DNA of 64,000 bases from Acidimicrobiia bacterium (GCA_030584185.1 CP129495.1:951608-1015607); one strand, 5' to 3'; shown: positions 44,292-53,949, counted from the first letter of the stretch. Notes: generated from the sequence alone by a model not told the origin. Made by a program: numbers and translations.

Positions 44292-45784
44292 CGGCCCCGC
44301 ACCCAAGCCACGATGAACCCGACCAGGGCGAACACGGCCACGAACTCGAGCCTTCCCAGCCACATCTGCCCCATGTAGGTGACCTGGAGCAGCACCGGCA
44401 TCGAACCGTCGGTGATCCCGACGCTGAGCCCGACGTTGGCCCCGGCGCTCACCGACTCGAACAGGGCCGCCTGAAGCGATGCGCCATGGGCGATCCCGAC
44501 CCCGGTACCCACCAGGTACATGGCCACGTAGAGCAGGGAGACGGTCAGCACCGCCTGGGCCAGGGCCGGGGTGAGCCGACGTTTCCCGCCCTGGCGGTAG
44601 GTCTGGGCGACCACGGCGTGCTGGGGGAGCAGCACCTGGCGAACCTGGTCCCGGATCACCTTCAGGGTCAGGCCGACCCGCAACGACTTGACCCCGCCGG
44701 CGGTCGAGGAGGCCATGCCTCCGAGGGCCATCGCCACCGCTATGCCGCCGAAGGCGAGGCCCGACCAGGCGGCCATCTCGATCGAGGGAACGGTGGCGAA
44801 TCCGGTTCCGGTGTGCGCCGAGAGCACGTGGAACAGCCCCTGCCGGGTGAGCCCGACGGCGTCGGTGTAGATGCCCAGCGCCGCCAGGCCCCCCAGCGTG
44901 ACCACCAGGGCGGCGACGAAGGTGCCGACGATGGTGCGGGTCTCCAGGTTGCGCATGGCATCACGGCTTCGGCGACGCCACAGGGCGAAGTGGAGCCCGA
45001 AGGAGAGCGCCCCGGCCACCATGAGGATGGCCGCCACCGCCTCGAACCACACCGAGTGGTAGTAGCCGAGGCTCGTCGACTGGGGGGCGAACCCACCGGT
45101 GTCGAACCCGGCGAAGAAGATCATGAGCCCATGGAAGAGGGCGCGGATCGGATCGAGACCGACGAGGAACACCCCGACGAGGGCGAGGAGCGCCACTCCG
45201 AACACCAGGTGCACCAGGCTCACCGCCCAGATGAAGCGTGCCGTCGAGGTGACCGACGGGAAGATCTTCTCGTCGCGGGCCTCCCCGTAGTAGAGGGTCA
45301 TCCCGGCGCCTCCGGCGAACAGCGAGATGGCGGCGAGCACGATGCCCTGCCCGCCGAGGAAGTGCAGCAGATGGCGCCAGAAGTTGAGCGACGGGGCGAG
45401 ATGATCGAGGTCCTGCATCACCGAGAGCCCGGTGGTGGTGAGCCCGCTGAGGGCGTCGAACACCGCGTCGAGAGGGTCGGCGAAGTGCCCCGAGAGCCAG
45501 AAGGGGATGGCCCCGATTATGGGCACCAACAGCCATGTGAGCGCCACGACCACCATCCCGTGCGACCAGTCGAGCCGCGACTGCTGGTGGCGCAGCGAGG
45601 TTCCGGCGGAGCCGAGCACGGCGAAGACGCCCGCCATGAGGACGAACGACGAGAACGGGCCCCACTCCCTCCCGATGGCCGCCCAGGCGGCCGGAAGCAG
45701 CGATGCCGCCGCCATCACGGTCGAGATACGCCCCAGGAAGTGGCCGATGAGGCGAAAGTCGTCGGCGTCGGGGCGAACCAGCAT
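44288..45784 (-). CDS. trkH: Potassium uptake protein TrkH
   Basis: A 498-aa channel-like subunit with four pore repeats: SGLTTTGLSVM, FAGFDTGGFAPQS, AHTGTGFATVPS and SAGANVGLSVGI, each carrying the filter glycine or its equivalent. GGMASSTAGGVKSLRV is the gating-loop region. It takes up potassium under control of RCK (TrkA) proteins encoded just upstream. The ATG at 45784 overlaps the stop of a 44-aa peptide gene (TGATG). Confidence 0.95.
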   Translation of the reverse strand: MLVRPDADDFRLIGHFLGRISTVMAAASLLPAAWAAIGREWGPFSSFVLMAGVFAVLGSAGTSLRHQQSRLDWSHGMVVVALTWLLVPIIGAIPFWLSGHFADPLDAVFDALSGLTTTGLSVMQDLDHLAPSLNFWRHLLHFLGGQGIVLAAISLFAGGAGMTLYYGEARDEKIFPSVTSTARFIWAVSLVHLVFGVALLALVGVFLVGLDPIRALFHGLMIFFAGFDTGGFAPQSTSLGYYHSVWFEAVAAILMVAGALSFGLHFALWRRRSRDAMRNLETRTIVGTFVAALVVTLGGLAALGIYTDAVGLTRQGLFHVLSAHTGTGFATVPSIEMAAWSGLAFGGIAVAMALGGMASSTAGGVKSLRVGLTLKVIRDQVRQVLLPQHAVVAQTYRQGGKRRLTPALAQAVLTVSLLYVAMYLVGTGVGIAHGASLQAALFESVSAGANVGLSVGITDGSMPVLLQVTYMGQMWLGRLEFVAVFALVGFIVAWVRGR

Positions 45785-45918
45785 CAGACCAGGGCCAGCG
45801 CCACCAGGGCGATGACGAAGGCGATGGCGACAGACACCCCGACCGCCGCCGCCTCCCAGCCGAACACGGTGAGGCCACTGAGCAGGCGCGTACCCCAGGA
45901 GCGCCGCGGCCGGGTCAC
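45784..45918 (-). CDS. 44-aa single-helix peptide between trkA and trkH
   Basis: A GTG-started frame of 44 codons: a basic N-terminus (TRPRRSWGTRLLSGL) followed by a long hydrophobic helix (AAAVGVSVAIAFVIALVALAL) to the C-terminus. Its GTG overlaps the trkA stop (GTGA) and its own stop overlaps the trkH ATG (TGATG), so both junctions are set for coupled translation, and there is no intergenic base for an alternative. Single-helix peptides are known in other potassium systems (KdpF). Likely a Trk accessory subunit. Confidence 0.7.
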   Translation of the reverse strand: MTRPRRSWGTRLLSGLTVFGWEAAAVGVSVAIAFVIALVALALV

Positions 45919-46571
45919 GAGCCGTTCCCGCAGAGGGTGTCGCGCACCTTGGGCTCCAGGTCCAGCGAGGTCACGGCGACGACCCGGTCACCGGGCCGGA
46001 TCACGGTGGTGGCTCCGGGCACTGTCGCCAGGCCCTCCGGGTCCACCACGGTCACCACCAACGACTGGCCGGGGAGGTCGAGGTCGGCGATCCGTCGCGG
46101 CGGGCACGACGACGGGATCTCCACTTCGATGAGGCTTATCGCTCCGCCGCCGATGAGGGTCACCCGCTCCAGCTGCTCGCGGTCGATCTCGCGTTCGATC
46201 ACCTCGCCGATCAGGTCGGTGACGGCGACCACCGGGATCCCCAGCGCCTTGAACGTGGCCCGGTTGCGCGGGTCGTTGAGCCGAGCAAGTGTGCGCCGCG
46301 CCCCGAGCGTGGTCCCCAGCTCGCAGGCGACCAGGTTCACCTCGTCGAGCCCGGTCACGGCGAGGAGCCAGTCGGCCCGGGCCACCTCCGCCTCGGTCAG
46401 GATCGCCGGGTCGGTGCCGTCGCCGCGTATCACCAGCACTTCGACCTCCTCGGCAAGCCGCTCGGCGTGGGCCACGGACTCCTCGACGACCACCACCGAG
46501 TTGCCCGTCTCCACGAGCTGACGAGCGACGTACCCGCCCACCTTGCCACCGCCGACGAGCACCACCCTCAT
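45915..46571 (-). CDS. trkA: TrkA-type potassium regulator (RCK), proximal to trkH
   Basis: A 218-aa RCK protein: RCK_N Rossmann domain with GGGKVGGYVARQL and the acidic end of strand 2 (VVVVEES), GDGTDPAIL, then an RCK_C domain from about 140 (ISLIEVEIP to RPGDRVVAVTS). It binds NAD(H)/nucleotides and gates TrkH from the cytosol. Overlaps the next upstream trkA by 4 nt. Confidence 0.93.
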   Translation of the reverse strand: MRVVLVGGGKVGGYVARQLVETGNSVVVVEESVAHAERLAEEVEVLVIRGDGTDPAILTEAEVARADWLLAVTGLDEVNLVACELGTTLGARRTLARLNDPRNRATFKALGIPVVAVTDLIGEVIEREIDREQLERVTLIGGGAISLIEVEIPSSCPPRRIADLDLPGQSLVVTVVDPEGLATVPGATTVIRPGDRVVAVTSLDLEPKVRDTLCGNGS

Positions 46572-47230
46572 GTCTCGCCCCCTTCGGCGGCGAGGAAGGC
46601 CCGCAGCTCCCGCTCGGATCCGAGCTTCACGCCGGCGACCACTATGTCGCCGCTCTCGAGTGCCATCTCCGGGTCGCCCACCATCACCTTGTCGCCGCGA
46701 CGCACAGCAGCCACCCGGAGCCGTCCCTCCCTCTCCAGGGCGCGAATGGTGACCCCGGAGGCGTGGTCACCGACCACCATCTCGAGCACCTGGACGTCGC
46801 CGCTGGGGAACGACACGTGGTAGGCGAAGTCGGGCTCGCGGATCCGCTCCACCATCACCTGGGCGACCAGGTGGGTCCCGGCCACGAAATCGACGTTCAG
46901 CGCCCGGTACGACCGCTCCCGAGTCGGATCATCGAGGCGGGCGATCGAACGCGACACACCGAACACCTCCTTGGCGATCTGGGCGGCCATCAGGTTGGCG
47001 TTGTCGGAGTTGGTGACCGCCAGGAAGGCGTCGGCATCCTTGATCCCGGCCTCGATCAACACGTCGACGTCGTACACCATCCCCTGGTGAAAGGTGCCGT
47101 CGAAGGAGAGGCCTAGGGCGTCGGCCGACTCGGGGCGGCTGTCGACCACCGATACGTCGTCTCCCGCTCCGGAGAGGAGCAGGGCAACCTGGCGGCCCAC
47201 CCGACCGCAGCCCGCGATGACCACCCGCAT
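46568..47230 (-). CDS. trkA: TrkA-type potassium regulator (RCK), second copy
   Basis: A 220-aa RCK protein with GCGRVGRQVALLL, DVSVVDSRPESA, GTFHQGMVYDVDVLIEAGI and an RCK_C domain (VQVLEMVVGDHASG to ESGDIVVAGVK). It is clearly different from its neighbour, so the gating ring may be a hetero-oligomer of the two, as in paired Ceo/TrkA systems of mycobacteria (CeoB/CeoC). Starts 57 nt after the tandem RCK gene. Confidence 0.92.
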   Translation of the reverse strand: MRVVIAGCGRVGRQVALLLSGAGDDVSVVDSRPESADALGLSFDGTFHQGMVYDVDVLIEAGIKDADAFLAVTNSDNANLMAAQIAKEVFGVSRSIARLDDPTRERSYRALNVDFVAGTHLVAQVMVERIREPDFAYHVSFPSGDVQVLEMVVGDHASGVTIRALEREGRLRVAAVRRGDKVMVGDPEMALESGDIVVAGVKLGSERELRAFLAAEGGET

Positions 47231-47287
47231 TGTTGCGAGTGTAGGAAGCCGAACTGCAGCTCCGGCGCCACCTGCGGCCGAGACGCC

Positions 47288-48616
47288 TCAGGCGAACAGC
47301 TTCTCCAAGGAGCGCACCGCCTCGGGGAGCACGATGGCGATCAGCCGGTCGCTGGCCTCGATGACCGTGCTGCCGTGGGGGATGAAGGCGGTATCGGCGC
47401 GGATGACGCCGCCGACGATTGCCGATTTGGGCAGGCTCACCTCGGTGAGGGTCTTGCCGATCGCCGAGCTGGCGGCGCCCACCTGGAGCTCGATGGCCTC
47501 GGCTTCGGTGTCCTGGAAGGTGGTGACCGAGTGGATGGTGCCCCGGCGAACCAGGCGCAGGATCTCGTTGGCGGCGGCGAGTCGCGACGACACCCCGGTG
47601 TCGATGCCGTGACCGGCGAGCAGGGAGACGTACTCGAGCCGCCGGAACCGAGAGATGGCGAAGGGCACGCCCAGGCCCTTGGCCACCAGGCAGCCGAGGA
47701 TGTTGATCTCGTCGCGACCGGAGAGCCCGAGCACCACGTCGGCCTTGGCCACGCCTGCACCTTCGAGCACCCGGGTGTCGGTGGGATCACCACAGATGAC
47801 CTCGAGGCGACCCCGGCGCTTGGTCAAGGAGCGACAGGCCTCGGAGTCGGCATCGACCAGCGTGGTCTCGATCCCGGCATCGGCGAACTTCTCGGCGGTG
47901 AGCACGCCCAGCCGGGTGGCACCGAGGATGACGGCCCGACGCGCCGGGTGCTCGCTCACCCCCATGAGGCGAAGCGCCTCGCCCGACGAGTTCCCGGAGG
48001 CCACCACCAGGACGTGATCCCCGGCCTGGACCATGGTGTCCGCCCGGGCGATGAAGGTGGCGCCGTCGCGCACCTTGGCGGCGACGATCCAGTCCCAGGC
48101 GGTGACCCGCTGCCGCAGAGCCCGCAGGGTGATCCCGTCCAGAGGCGAGTCGGGCTGCACCCGCCCGCCGAACAGGCCGATCCTGCCGTCGGCGAACTCC
48201 CTCACCTCGGACACACCCGAGTGGCGAGCGAGCAGGACGAGCTGCCGGGCCAGCGCCTCAACCGGATCGATGACGATGTCCACACCCTGGGCCTCGAGGC
48301 CGTCGCGCAGCGTCGGATCCTGGACTCTCGCCACCCGCCGCTCCACGCCGAGCCGGGCCGCCGCCCCGCAGGCGAGGACGTTCACGGCGTCGGACGAGGT
48401 GACGGCGATGAGCAGGTCGATGGCAGCGACGCCGGCGCGCTCCTGGGCCTGGATGCTGGCGCCGTTGGCCACCACCACGCGACAGTCGACCCGCTTCTCC
48501 AGTTCGGATGCGGCGACCGGATCGACCTCCAGGACCAGGACCGAGTGCCCCTCGTCGGTGAGCCTCGCGGCGAGGTGGGAGCCGACGGTTCCGGCCCCGA
48601 CGATGGCGATGCGCAT
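47288..48616 (-). CDS. trkA: Tandem-domain TrkA protein
   Basis: A 442-aa protein with two RCK_N-RCK_C units: the first begins MRIAIVGAGTVGSHLA, the second at about 227 with AVILGATRLGVLTAEKF. The first nucleotide loop is a standard GxGxxG; the second (GATRLG) is a variant and may have lost binding. This is the full-length TrkA form. The ATG at 48616 gives the exact domain start; the longer frame is unsupported. With two more RCK genes downstream, one TrkH is served by three regulators. Confidence 0.93.
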   Translation of the reverse strand: MRIAIVGAGTVGSHLAARLTDEGHSVLVLEVDPVAASELEKRVDCRVVVANGASIQAQERAGVAAIDLLIAVTSSDAVNVLACGAAARLGVERRVARVQDPTLRDGLEAQGVDIVIDPVEALARQLVLLARHSGVSEVREFADGRIGLFGGRVQPDSPLDGITLRALRQRVTAWDWIVAAKVRDGATFIARADTMVQAGDHVLVVASGNSSGEALRLMGVSEHPARRAVILGATRLGVLTAEKFADAGIETTLVDADSEACRSLTKRRGRLEVICGDPTDTRVLEGAGVAKADVVLGLSGRDEINILGCLVAKGLGVPFAISRFRRLEYVSLLAGHGIDTGVSSRLAAANEILRLVRRGTIHSVTTFQDTEAEAIELQVGAASSAIGKTLTEVSLPKSAIVGGVIRADTAFIPHGSTVIEASDRLIAIVLPEAVRSLEKLFA

Positions 48617-48712
48617 GTGACCTCGAAAGGGTGGGGAGAGAAAAACACTAGCGACCCAGCGGTGGCAGTCATCGAACGACCCCACCCCCCGCGGCCACTA
48701 CTCTGCCTCATC

Positions 48713-50080
48713 GTGCCGCCACCGCCGCCTCCGCGCGATCACGTCACATGGATCACCTCGGACCGGGCCCTCCCCAGCCGGTTCGTGCGTCCCCTGCTGC
48801 GCTTCGCCCACGTCGAAGAGGTGGGGGGCATCGTCCTGCTGATCTCGGCGGCCATCGCCCTCTTCTGGGCCAACGCTCCCTTCGGCGACTCCTACGAGAG
48901 TTTCTGGAACACGCCGATCGAGTTCACACTGGGTTCATTCCACATCGAAGAGACCCTTCGCTTGATGGTCAACGACGGCCTGATGACGATCTTCTTCTTC
49001 GTCGTCGGCCTGGAGATCAAGCGGGAGCTGGTGACCGGCGACCTTCGCAACCCCAAGGCTGCTGCCCTCCCGGTGGTGGCGGCGCTCGGCGGCATGATCG
49101 TCCCGGCCGCCATCTTCCTCGCCTTCAACGGCGGCACCGACGCCTCGCACGGCTGGGGAATCCCCATGGCCACCGACATCGCCTTTGCCGTGGGGGTGGT
49201 GGCACTAGTGGGTCACCGGGTTCCCATCGGAGCCAAGCTGTTCCTGCTGGCCCTGGCGATCGTCGACGACATCGGGGCCATCCTGGTGATCGCCGTCTTC
49301 TACACCGAGGACCTCGCCATCGGTTACCTGACGGCGGCCATCGTCACCCTGGTCGTGATCAGGCTGTCGGCACGAGCCCACGTCCGATCGATCCTCTTCT
49401 ACGCCGTAGCCGGCACGGTCGCCTGGTTCTTCCTTCTGGAGAGTGGCGTGCACGCCACCCTCGCCGGGGTGGCGCTGGGGTTGATGACCCCGGCACGGGC
49501 GATGTACACCGACCGTGAGTATCACGAGCGGGCTTCGCGCATCCTCGACCGATACGAGTTCGACGCCTCCGCCCCCAGCGGACCCGACCGGGTGGATCAC
49601 GAGGCGCTCGCCCTGGCCCAGATCGCCCGCGAGTCGGTGTCGCCGCTCGCCCGGATCGAGGACGCCCTCCTCCCCTGGTCTTCGTTCCTCGTGGTTCCCC
49701 TGTTCGCCCTGGCCAACGCCGGGGTCTCGTTCCGCGGGGTGAGCCTCGCCGATTCGATCACCCATCCGGTCGCCCTCGGCGTGGCCCTGGGCCTCCTCGT
49801 GGGGAAGATGGTCGGGATCACCTTCTTCGCCTGGCTGGCGGTGCGCCTCCGGCTGGGGGTGCTCCCGCTGCACACCCGGTGGGGCCACATCGTGGGCGTC
49901 GCCACGGTCGGCGGGATCGGCTTCACGGTGGCGCTGTTCGTGGCCTCACTCGCCTACACCGACCCGACCGTCATCGACCTCGCCAAGACCGGCATCTTCG
50001 CCGGCTCGCTGGTCGCCGGCATCACCGGGTTCCTGCTGCTCAGGTTCCTCCCCGCCGGGCGTTCACCCAAGGGCCCGTGA
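48713..50080 (+). CDS. nhaA: Na+/H+ antiporter NhaA
   Basis: A 455-aa antiporter of 12 helices. The ion-binding aspartate pair is in LAIVDDIGAILVIAVFY, and MATDIAFAVGVVALVG is the other unwound helix; FFFVVGLEIKREL is the family hallmark. GTG at 48713 is the only start before the conserved N-terminus; the next residues are a proline run. Divergent from the trkA gene across 96 bp, so sodium export and potassium uptake may share control. Confidence 0.93.
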   Translation: MPPPPPPRDHVTWITSDRALPSRFVRPLLRFAHVEEVGGIVLLISAAIALFWANAPFGDSYESFWNTPIEFTLGSFHIEETLRLMVNDGLMTIFFFVVGLEIKRELVTGDLRNPKAAALPVVAALGGMIVPAAIFLAFNGGTDASHGWGIPMATDIAFAVGVVALVGHRVPIGAKLFLLALAIVDDIGAILVIAVFYTEDLAIGYLTAAIVTLVVIRLSARAHVRSILFYAVAGTVAWFFLLESGVHATLAGVALGLMTPARAMYTDREYHERASRILDRYEFDASAPSGPDRVDHEALALAQIARESVSPLARIEDALLPWSSFLVVPLFALANAGVSFRGVSLADSITHPVALGVALGLLVGKMVGITFFAWLAVRLRLGVLPLHTRWGHIVGVATVGGIGFTVALFVASLAYTDPTVIDLAKTGIFAGSLVAGITGFLLLRFLPAGRSPKGP

Positions 50081-51315
50081 GAGCGGGCACCGCACTCGCC
50101 GCCTGGACGCTGCTCCTGGGCGCCTGCGGCGGGGGTGCAGCAGCGACCAGCACCACGGTTCCTGCGGAGATCACGACCACCACGCGTTCGGCGACGACGA
50201 CGGTGGCCGCCTCCTCCACGGAGGCGACGCTCGGACCGCCTCCCGAGACCCGCGCGGCGGTGACGGTTGCCTTCGAAGGCGAACCGGCTGCCGGCGCCGC
50301 CGTCGCCGGGTTCTACGCCTGGCTCGGGGACCGTTCGCGCCTGCTTCCCGACGTCCCGTTCGGCCTGGTGGACCATGTGTGGGCGGTGTCCTTCACCGAG
50401 GACGTCGACCTCGTCGGCAGCCTCTACGCCGCCGAGACCGAGGAGGGAAGCGTGGCGGTGGCGCGGGTGGACGACGACGTGGTGCTCCTGGTCGACGACG
50501 GCTCGGGTTGGAGGGTCGTCGGCGCCGACCTGACCCGCTTCGATCTTGGGCCTTGGTACGGCGATCCGATCCGCCACGTGCTGGTGCTCGGGTCCGACGC
50601 CCGGCCCGGCGAGTCGCAGCGCCTCTACCGCGCCGACAGCATCCACGTCCTCTCATCCAACGTCGATGCCCGGGCCGGGGCGATCATGGGGTTTCCCCGC
50701 GACACCCTCGTGGAGGCGTCGTACGGGGACGACAAGTTCACCCATGTCAACGCCGTCTCCGAGACCCACTCCGAGGAGATGGTCGAGATCGCCCGCAGCC
50801 TCTCCGGGCTGCCGATAGAGGGCTACCTGATCACCGGATTCAGCGGGTTCACCGCCCTGGTGAACGACTTCGGCGGAGTCCAGGTCCGGGTTCCCTACCC
50901 GATGGTCGACTGGCGGGCCGAGGCCAACCTGGTCGCCGGGCTCCAGCGGCTCTGGGGGGCGGCGGCGCTGGCATTCAGCCGGGTACGAAGCATTCCGGGA
51001 GGGGACTTCACGCGCTCGCTGCATCAGGGAGAGGTGATCGCCGCCGCCCTCGCCGCGATCCACGAGAGGAGCGTGACCGATCTGCCCGCACTGGTGGCGA
51101 TCCTCGCCGATCACACCTGGACCGACCTCACACTGGAGCAGCTGCTCACCCTCGGGGCCCAGGCGTTCTACATCGACCCCGAGAAGGTGGGCAACGTCGT
51201 GTTGCCGGGTCGCTCGCAGCTTGTGAAGGGAGCGTCGGTGGTCGTCCTCGAGGAGGCAGGGGCCGAGAAGATCTACCGGGACCTCGACGACGGGAAGCTC
51301 GACGAGGCCGGGTGA
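50077..51315 (+). CDS. LytR-CpsA-Psr (LCP) family lipoprotein
   Basis: A 412-aa extracellular protein. Lipoprotein signal with lipobox LLGAC near residue 16, then a Ser/Thr-rich linker, a spacer domain, and the LCP domain from about 165 (HVLVLGSDARPGESQRLYRADSIHVLSSN, MGFPRDTLV, INAVSETH-like segment, FSRVRSIPGGDFTRSLHQ) with the pyrophosphate-contacting Asp and Arg residues present. LCP enzymes attach polymers such as teichoic acid or arabinogalactan to peptidoglycan. Lipid anchoring instead of a membrane helix is unusual. The GTG start overlaps the nhaA stop. Confidence 0.85.
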   Translation: MRAGTALAAWTLLLGACGGGAAATSTTVPAEITTTTRSATTTVAASSTEATLGPPPETRAAVTVAFEGEPAAGAAVAGFYAWLGDRSRLLPDVPFGLVDHVWAVSFTEDVDLVGSLYAAETEEGSVAVARVDDDVVLLVDDGSGWRVVGADLTRFDLGPWYGDPIRHVLVLGSDARPGESQRLYRADSIHVLSSNVDARAGAIMGFPRDTLVEASYGDDKFTHVNAVSETHSEEMVEIARSLSGLPIEGYLITGFSGFTALVNDFGGVQVRVPYPMVDWRAEANLVAGLQRLWGAAALAFSRVRSIPGGDFTRSLHQGEVIAAALAAIHERSVTDLPALVAILADHTWTDLTLEQLLTLGAQAFYIDPEKVGNVVLPGRSQLVKGASVVVLEEAGAEKIYRDLDDGKLDEAG

Positions 51316-51345
51316 TCGGGCCGGATCGACCTCCCGGCCGCCGCC

Positions 51346-53949
51346 TCAGCGGCCCGCACGAGTGAGAACGACGAGCGAGAGGTAGGCGAGACCGCTGAGC
51401 GCCACCGCCAGTAGCACGGGGGCCGGGCCCAGCGGCACCACCTCGAAGAGGGCGGCTCCGACCGGCGTGTACAGCACGGCTGCCTGCAGCGCCACCGAGC
51501 CGGCGAGGGCCAGGGCGAGGGAGCGGTTGGGACGATCGCCCCGGGCCCGGACGGCGTAGGCGGCGGCCATCTGCACCAGGACCAGCGTGGTGAACACGGT
51601 GGTCTGCACCTCGGGCCACTCCAGGTCGAGGCCGTAGTGGGCCACGACCAGGGCGGCGAGGGTGGCCCCGGCCAGGATCACGCCGCGGGCCAGGAGATCC
51701 GGCCATCGCTTACGACCCAGGATGTCGCGCTCTCGATCCGGCGGACGGGCCATGACGTCGTCCTCCGGCGGGTCGACGCCGAGGGCGAGTGCCGGGAACC
51801 CGTCTGTGACCAGGTTGACCCACAGCAGCTGCGTCGCCAGCAGGGTCTCGCCCAGGCCCCCGAAGGCGAGGAACCCGACCACCATCACCAGGACCTCGGA
51901 GAGGTTGCCGGCGACCAGGAAACGCACCACCCGGGTCAGGTTGGCGAATATTGTGCGCCCCTCGCGCACCGCGGCGACGATGGTTGCGAAGTCGTCGTCG
52001 GCAAGGACCATGTCGGACGCCTCCCGGGCGACGTCGGTGCCACTCCCCATCGCCACCCCGATGTCGGCGGCGCGAAGTGCCGGAGCGTCGTTCACGCCGT
52101 CGCCGGTCATGGCGACCACCGCCCCCCGCCGCTGCCACGCCTCGACGATCTTCACCTTGTCCAGTGGGTCGATCCGGCTGTAGACCAAGACGCTCGGAGC
52201 GGCCTCGGCGAGGTCGGCGGCGGTCGTGGTCCGCAGGCGGCTTCCCGGCATCAGCGTCACGTCGCCGGCCTCCTCGGGGATGATGCCGACGCTCTGGGCG
52301 ACGGTACGCGCCGTCACCTCGTGGTCGCCGGTGACCATCACCACTGTGATCCCGGCGCCCTGCGCCTCGGCGACGGCAGGCGCCGCCTCCGGACGGATGG
52401 CATCGGAGATGCCGACCAGGGCCAGCAGCACGAGGTCGCTCTCGGCGTCGTCGATCGTGGTCGGGGGGGAGTCGACGGTCTTCTCGGCGAGAAGGAGTGT
52501 TCGCAGGCCGTCGGCAGCCAGGTCCTGTGCTGCCTCCAGCACCCGGGCCCGCTCGCTCTCGTCGAGAGGGAGATCCCCGGCGGCGCCGGCGACCCGAGTG
52601 CAGCGTTCCAACACCGACTCCGGGGCCCCCTTTACCGCCACCCGCCATCCTCCGGAGGCCCGGTGCACCGTCGCCATACGCTTGCGGCCCGAGTCGAAGG
52701 CGAACTCGTCGTGCCGGGGAAAGGCGCCCCTGATGGCCGCCGGGGCGAGCCCGGCGATGACAGCAGCCTCGACCAGGGCGACTTCGGTGGCGTCGCCCAG
52801 CCAGCCTCCCGGCGCATCCACGGCATCGTTGCACAGCACCGCGACCTCGAGGAACCGGGGTACCCGCCGGTCGTCGTCGAGAGAGGCCAGAGACCAGGCC
52901 TCACCGGACACGTGGACCATCTGCACCGCCATCTGGTTGCGGGTGAGGGTGCCGGTCTTGTCGGTGCAGATCACGGATGCAGCACCGAGGGTCTCCACGG
53001 CAGGCAGTCGCCGCACGATGGCGTTGCGACGCGCCATGCGCTGCATCCCTCCGGCGAGGGTGATGGTGACCACCGTGGGCAGGCCCTCGGGAATGGCGGC
53101 CACGGCGAGCGCCACCGCCGTGAGGAACATGGTCTCGGCCGGGAACCCCCGGACCGATCCGCTGGCGAACACGAGCACGGCGGTGGCAGCGGCGACGAGT
53201 GCCAGGCGCTTGCCGACCCGGTCCAGCTCCACCTGGAGCGGAGTCGCCGGTTCGGCGACCTCCATGGCGGCAGCGATCCGGCCGAACTCGGTGCGGGCTC
53301 CGGTGGCGGTGACCACCGCCCGGCCCCGTCCGCTGGCGACGGTGGTGCCGGCGTGGACCATGCCTCTTCGATCCCCGATGGCGACCCCCACTGCCACCGC
53401 TGTCACGTCCTTCGCCGCGGCGAATGACTCGCCGGTGAGCATCGACTCGTCGACCTCGAGATGGGCGGATTCGACCAGCCGGGCATCGGCCGGGACCACC
53501 GAACCGGCTTCCAGGGCGATGACGTCCCCGGGCACGATCTCGGTGGCGGGGACCATCCGGGTCGCCCCGGATCGCCGGACGACGGCATCCGGCGCCGCCA
53601 TCGTCTCCAGACGGGACATGGCGGCCTCGGCACGGAACTCCTGGGTGAACCCGAGCAGGGCGTTGAGGACCACGATGGCGGCGATCACTCCGGCGTCCAC
53701 CCACTCCCCCAGGGCGATCCCGCTGACGGCTGCGGCAGCCACCAGGACCATGGCCAGCACGTCGGCGAACTGGTGGGCGAGCAGCCGCCACCACGGCGTC
53801 CTGGACTCGGGCTCGAGTCGGTTGGGGCCGAACTCGACGAGCCTACGCCCCGCCTCTTCGTTGGTGAGCCCTGCGGTGAGGTCGGTGCCCAGCGCCGCCG
53901 CCACCTCGTCGGCGGCGAGGTTGTGCCAGGCGGCAGTGGTGGGCTCCAC
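51346..53949 (-). CDS. Cation-transporting P-type ATPase (calcium type, P2)
   Basis: An 867-aa pump with about 10 helices. Actuator TGES in SMLTGESFAA, phosphorylation site DKTGTLT, nucleotide site VKGAPE, hinge TGDGVNDAPAL, and PEGLP in helix 4, which marks the SERCA/PMCA-like group. The N-terminal cation-ATPase domain (AAWHNLAADEVAAALGTD) also fits. Calcium export is most likely; other divalent ions are possible. Single gene, convergent with the LCP gene. Confidence 0.92.
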   Translation of the reverse strand: MEPTTAAWHNLAADEVAAALGTDLTAGLTNEEAGRRLVEFGPNRLEPESRTPWWRLLAHQFADVLAMVLVAAAAVSGIALGEWVDAGVIAAIVVLNALLGFTQEFRAEAAMSRLETMAAPDAVVRRSGATRMVPATEIVPGDVIALEAGSVVPADARLVESAHLEVDESMLTGESFAAAKDVTAVAVGVAIGDRRGMVHAGTTVASGRGRAVVTATGARTEFGRIAAAMEVAEPATPLQVELDRVGKRLALVAAATAVLVFASGSVRGFPAETMFLTAVALAVAAIPEGLPTVVTITLAGGMQRMARRNAIVRRLPAVETLGAASVICTDKTGTLTRNQMAVQMVHVSGEAWSLASLDDDRRVPRFLEVAVLCNDAVDAPGGWLGDATEVALVEAAVIAGLAPAAIRGAFPRHDEFAFDSGRKRMATVHRASGGWRVAVKGAPESVLERCTRVAGAAGDLPLDESERARVLEAAQDLAADGLRTLLLAEKTVDSPPTTIDDAESDLVLLALVGISDAIRPEAAPAVAEAQGAGITVVMVTGDHEVTARTVAQSVGIIPEEAGDVTLMPGSRLRTTTAADLAEAAPSVLVYSRIDPLDKVKIVEAWQRRGAVVAMTGDGVNDAPALRAADIGVAMGSGTDVAREASDMVLADDDFATIVAAVREGRTIFANLTRVVRFLVAGNLSEVLVMVVGFLAFGGLGETLLATQLLWVNLVTDGFPALALGVDPPEDDVMARPPDRERDILGRKRWPDLLARGVILAGATLAALVVAHYGLDLEWPEVQTTVFTTLVLVQMAAAYAVRARGDRPNRSLALALAGSVALQAAVLYTPVGAALFEVVPLGPAPVLLAVALSGLAYLSLVVLTRAGR

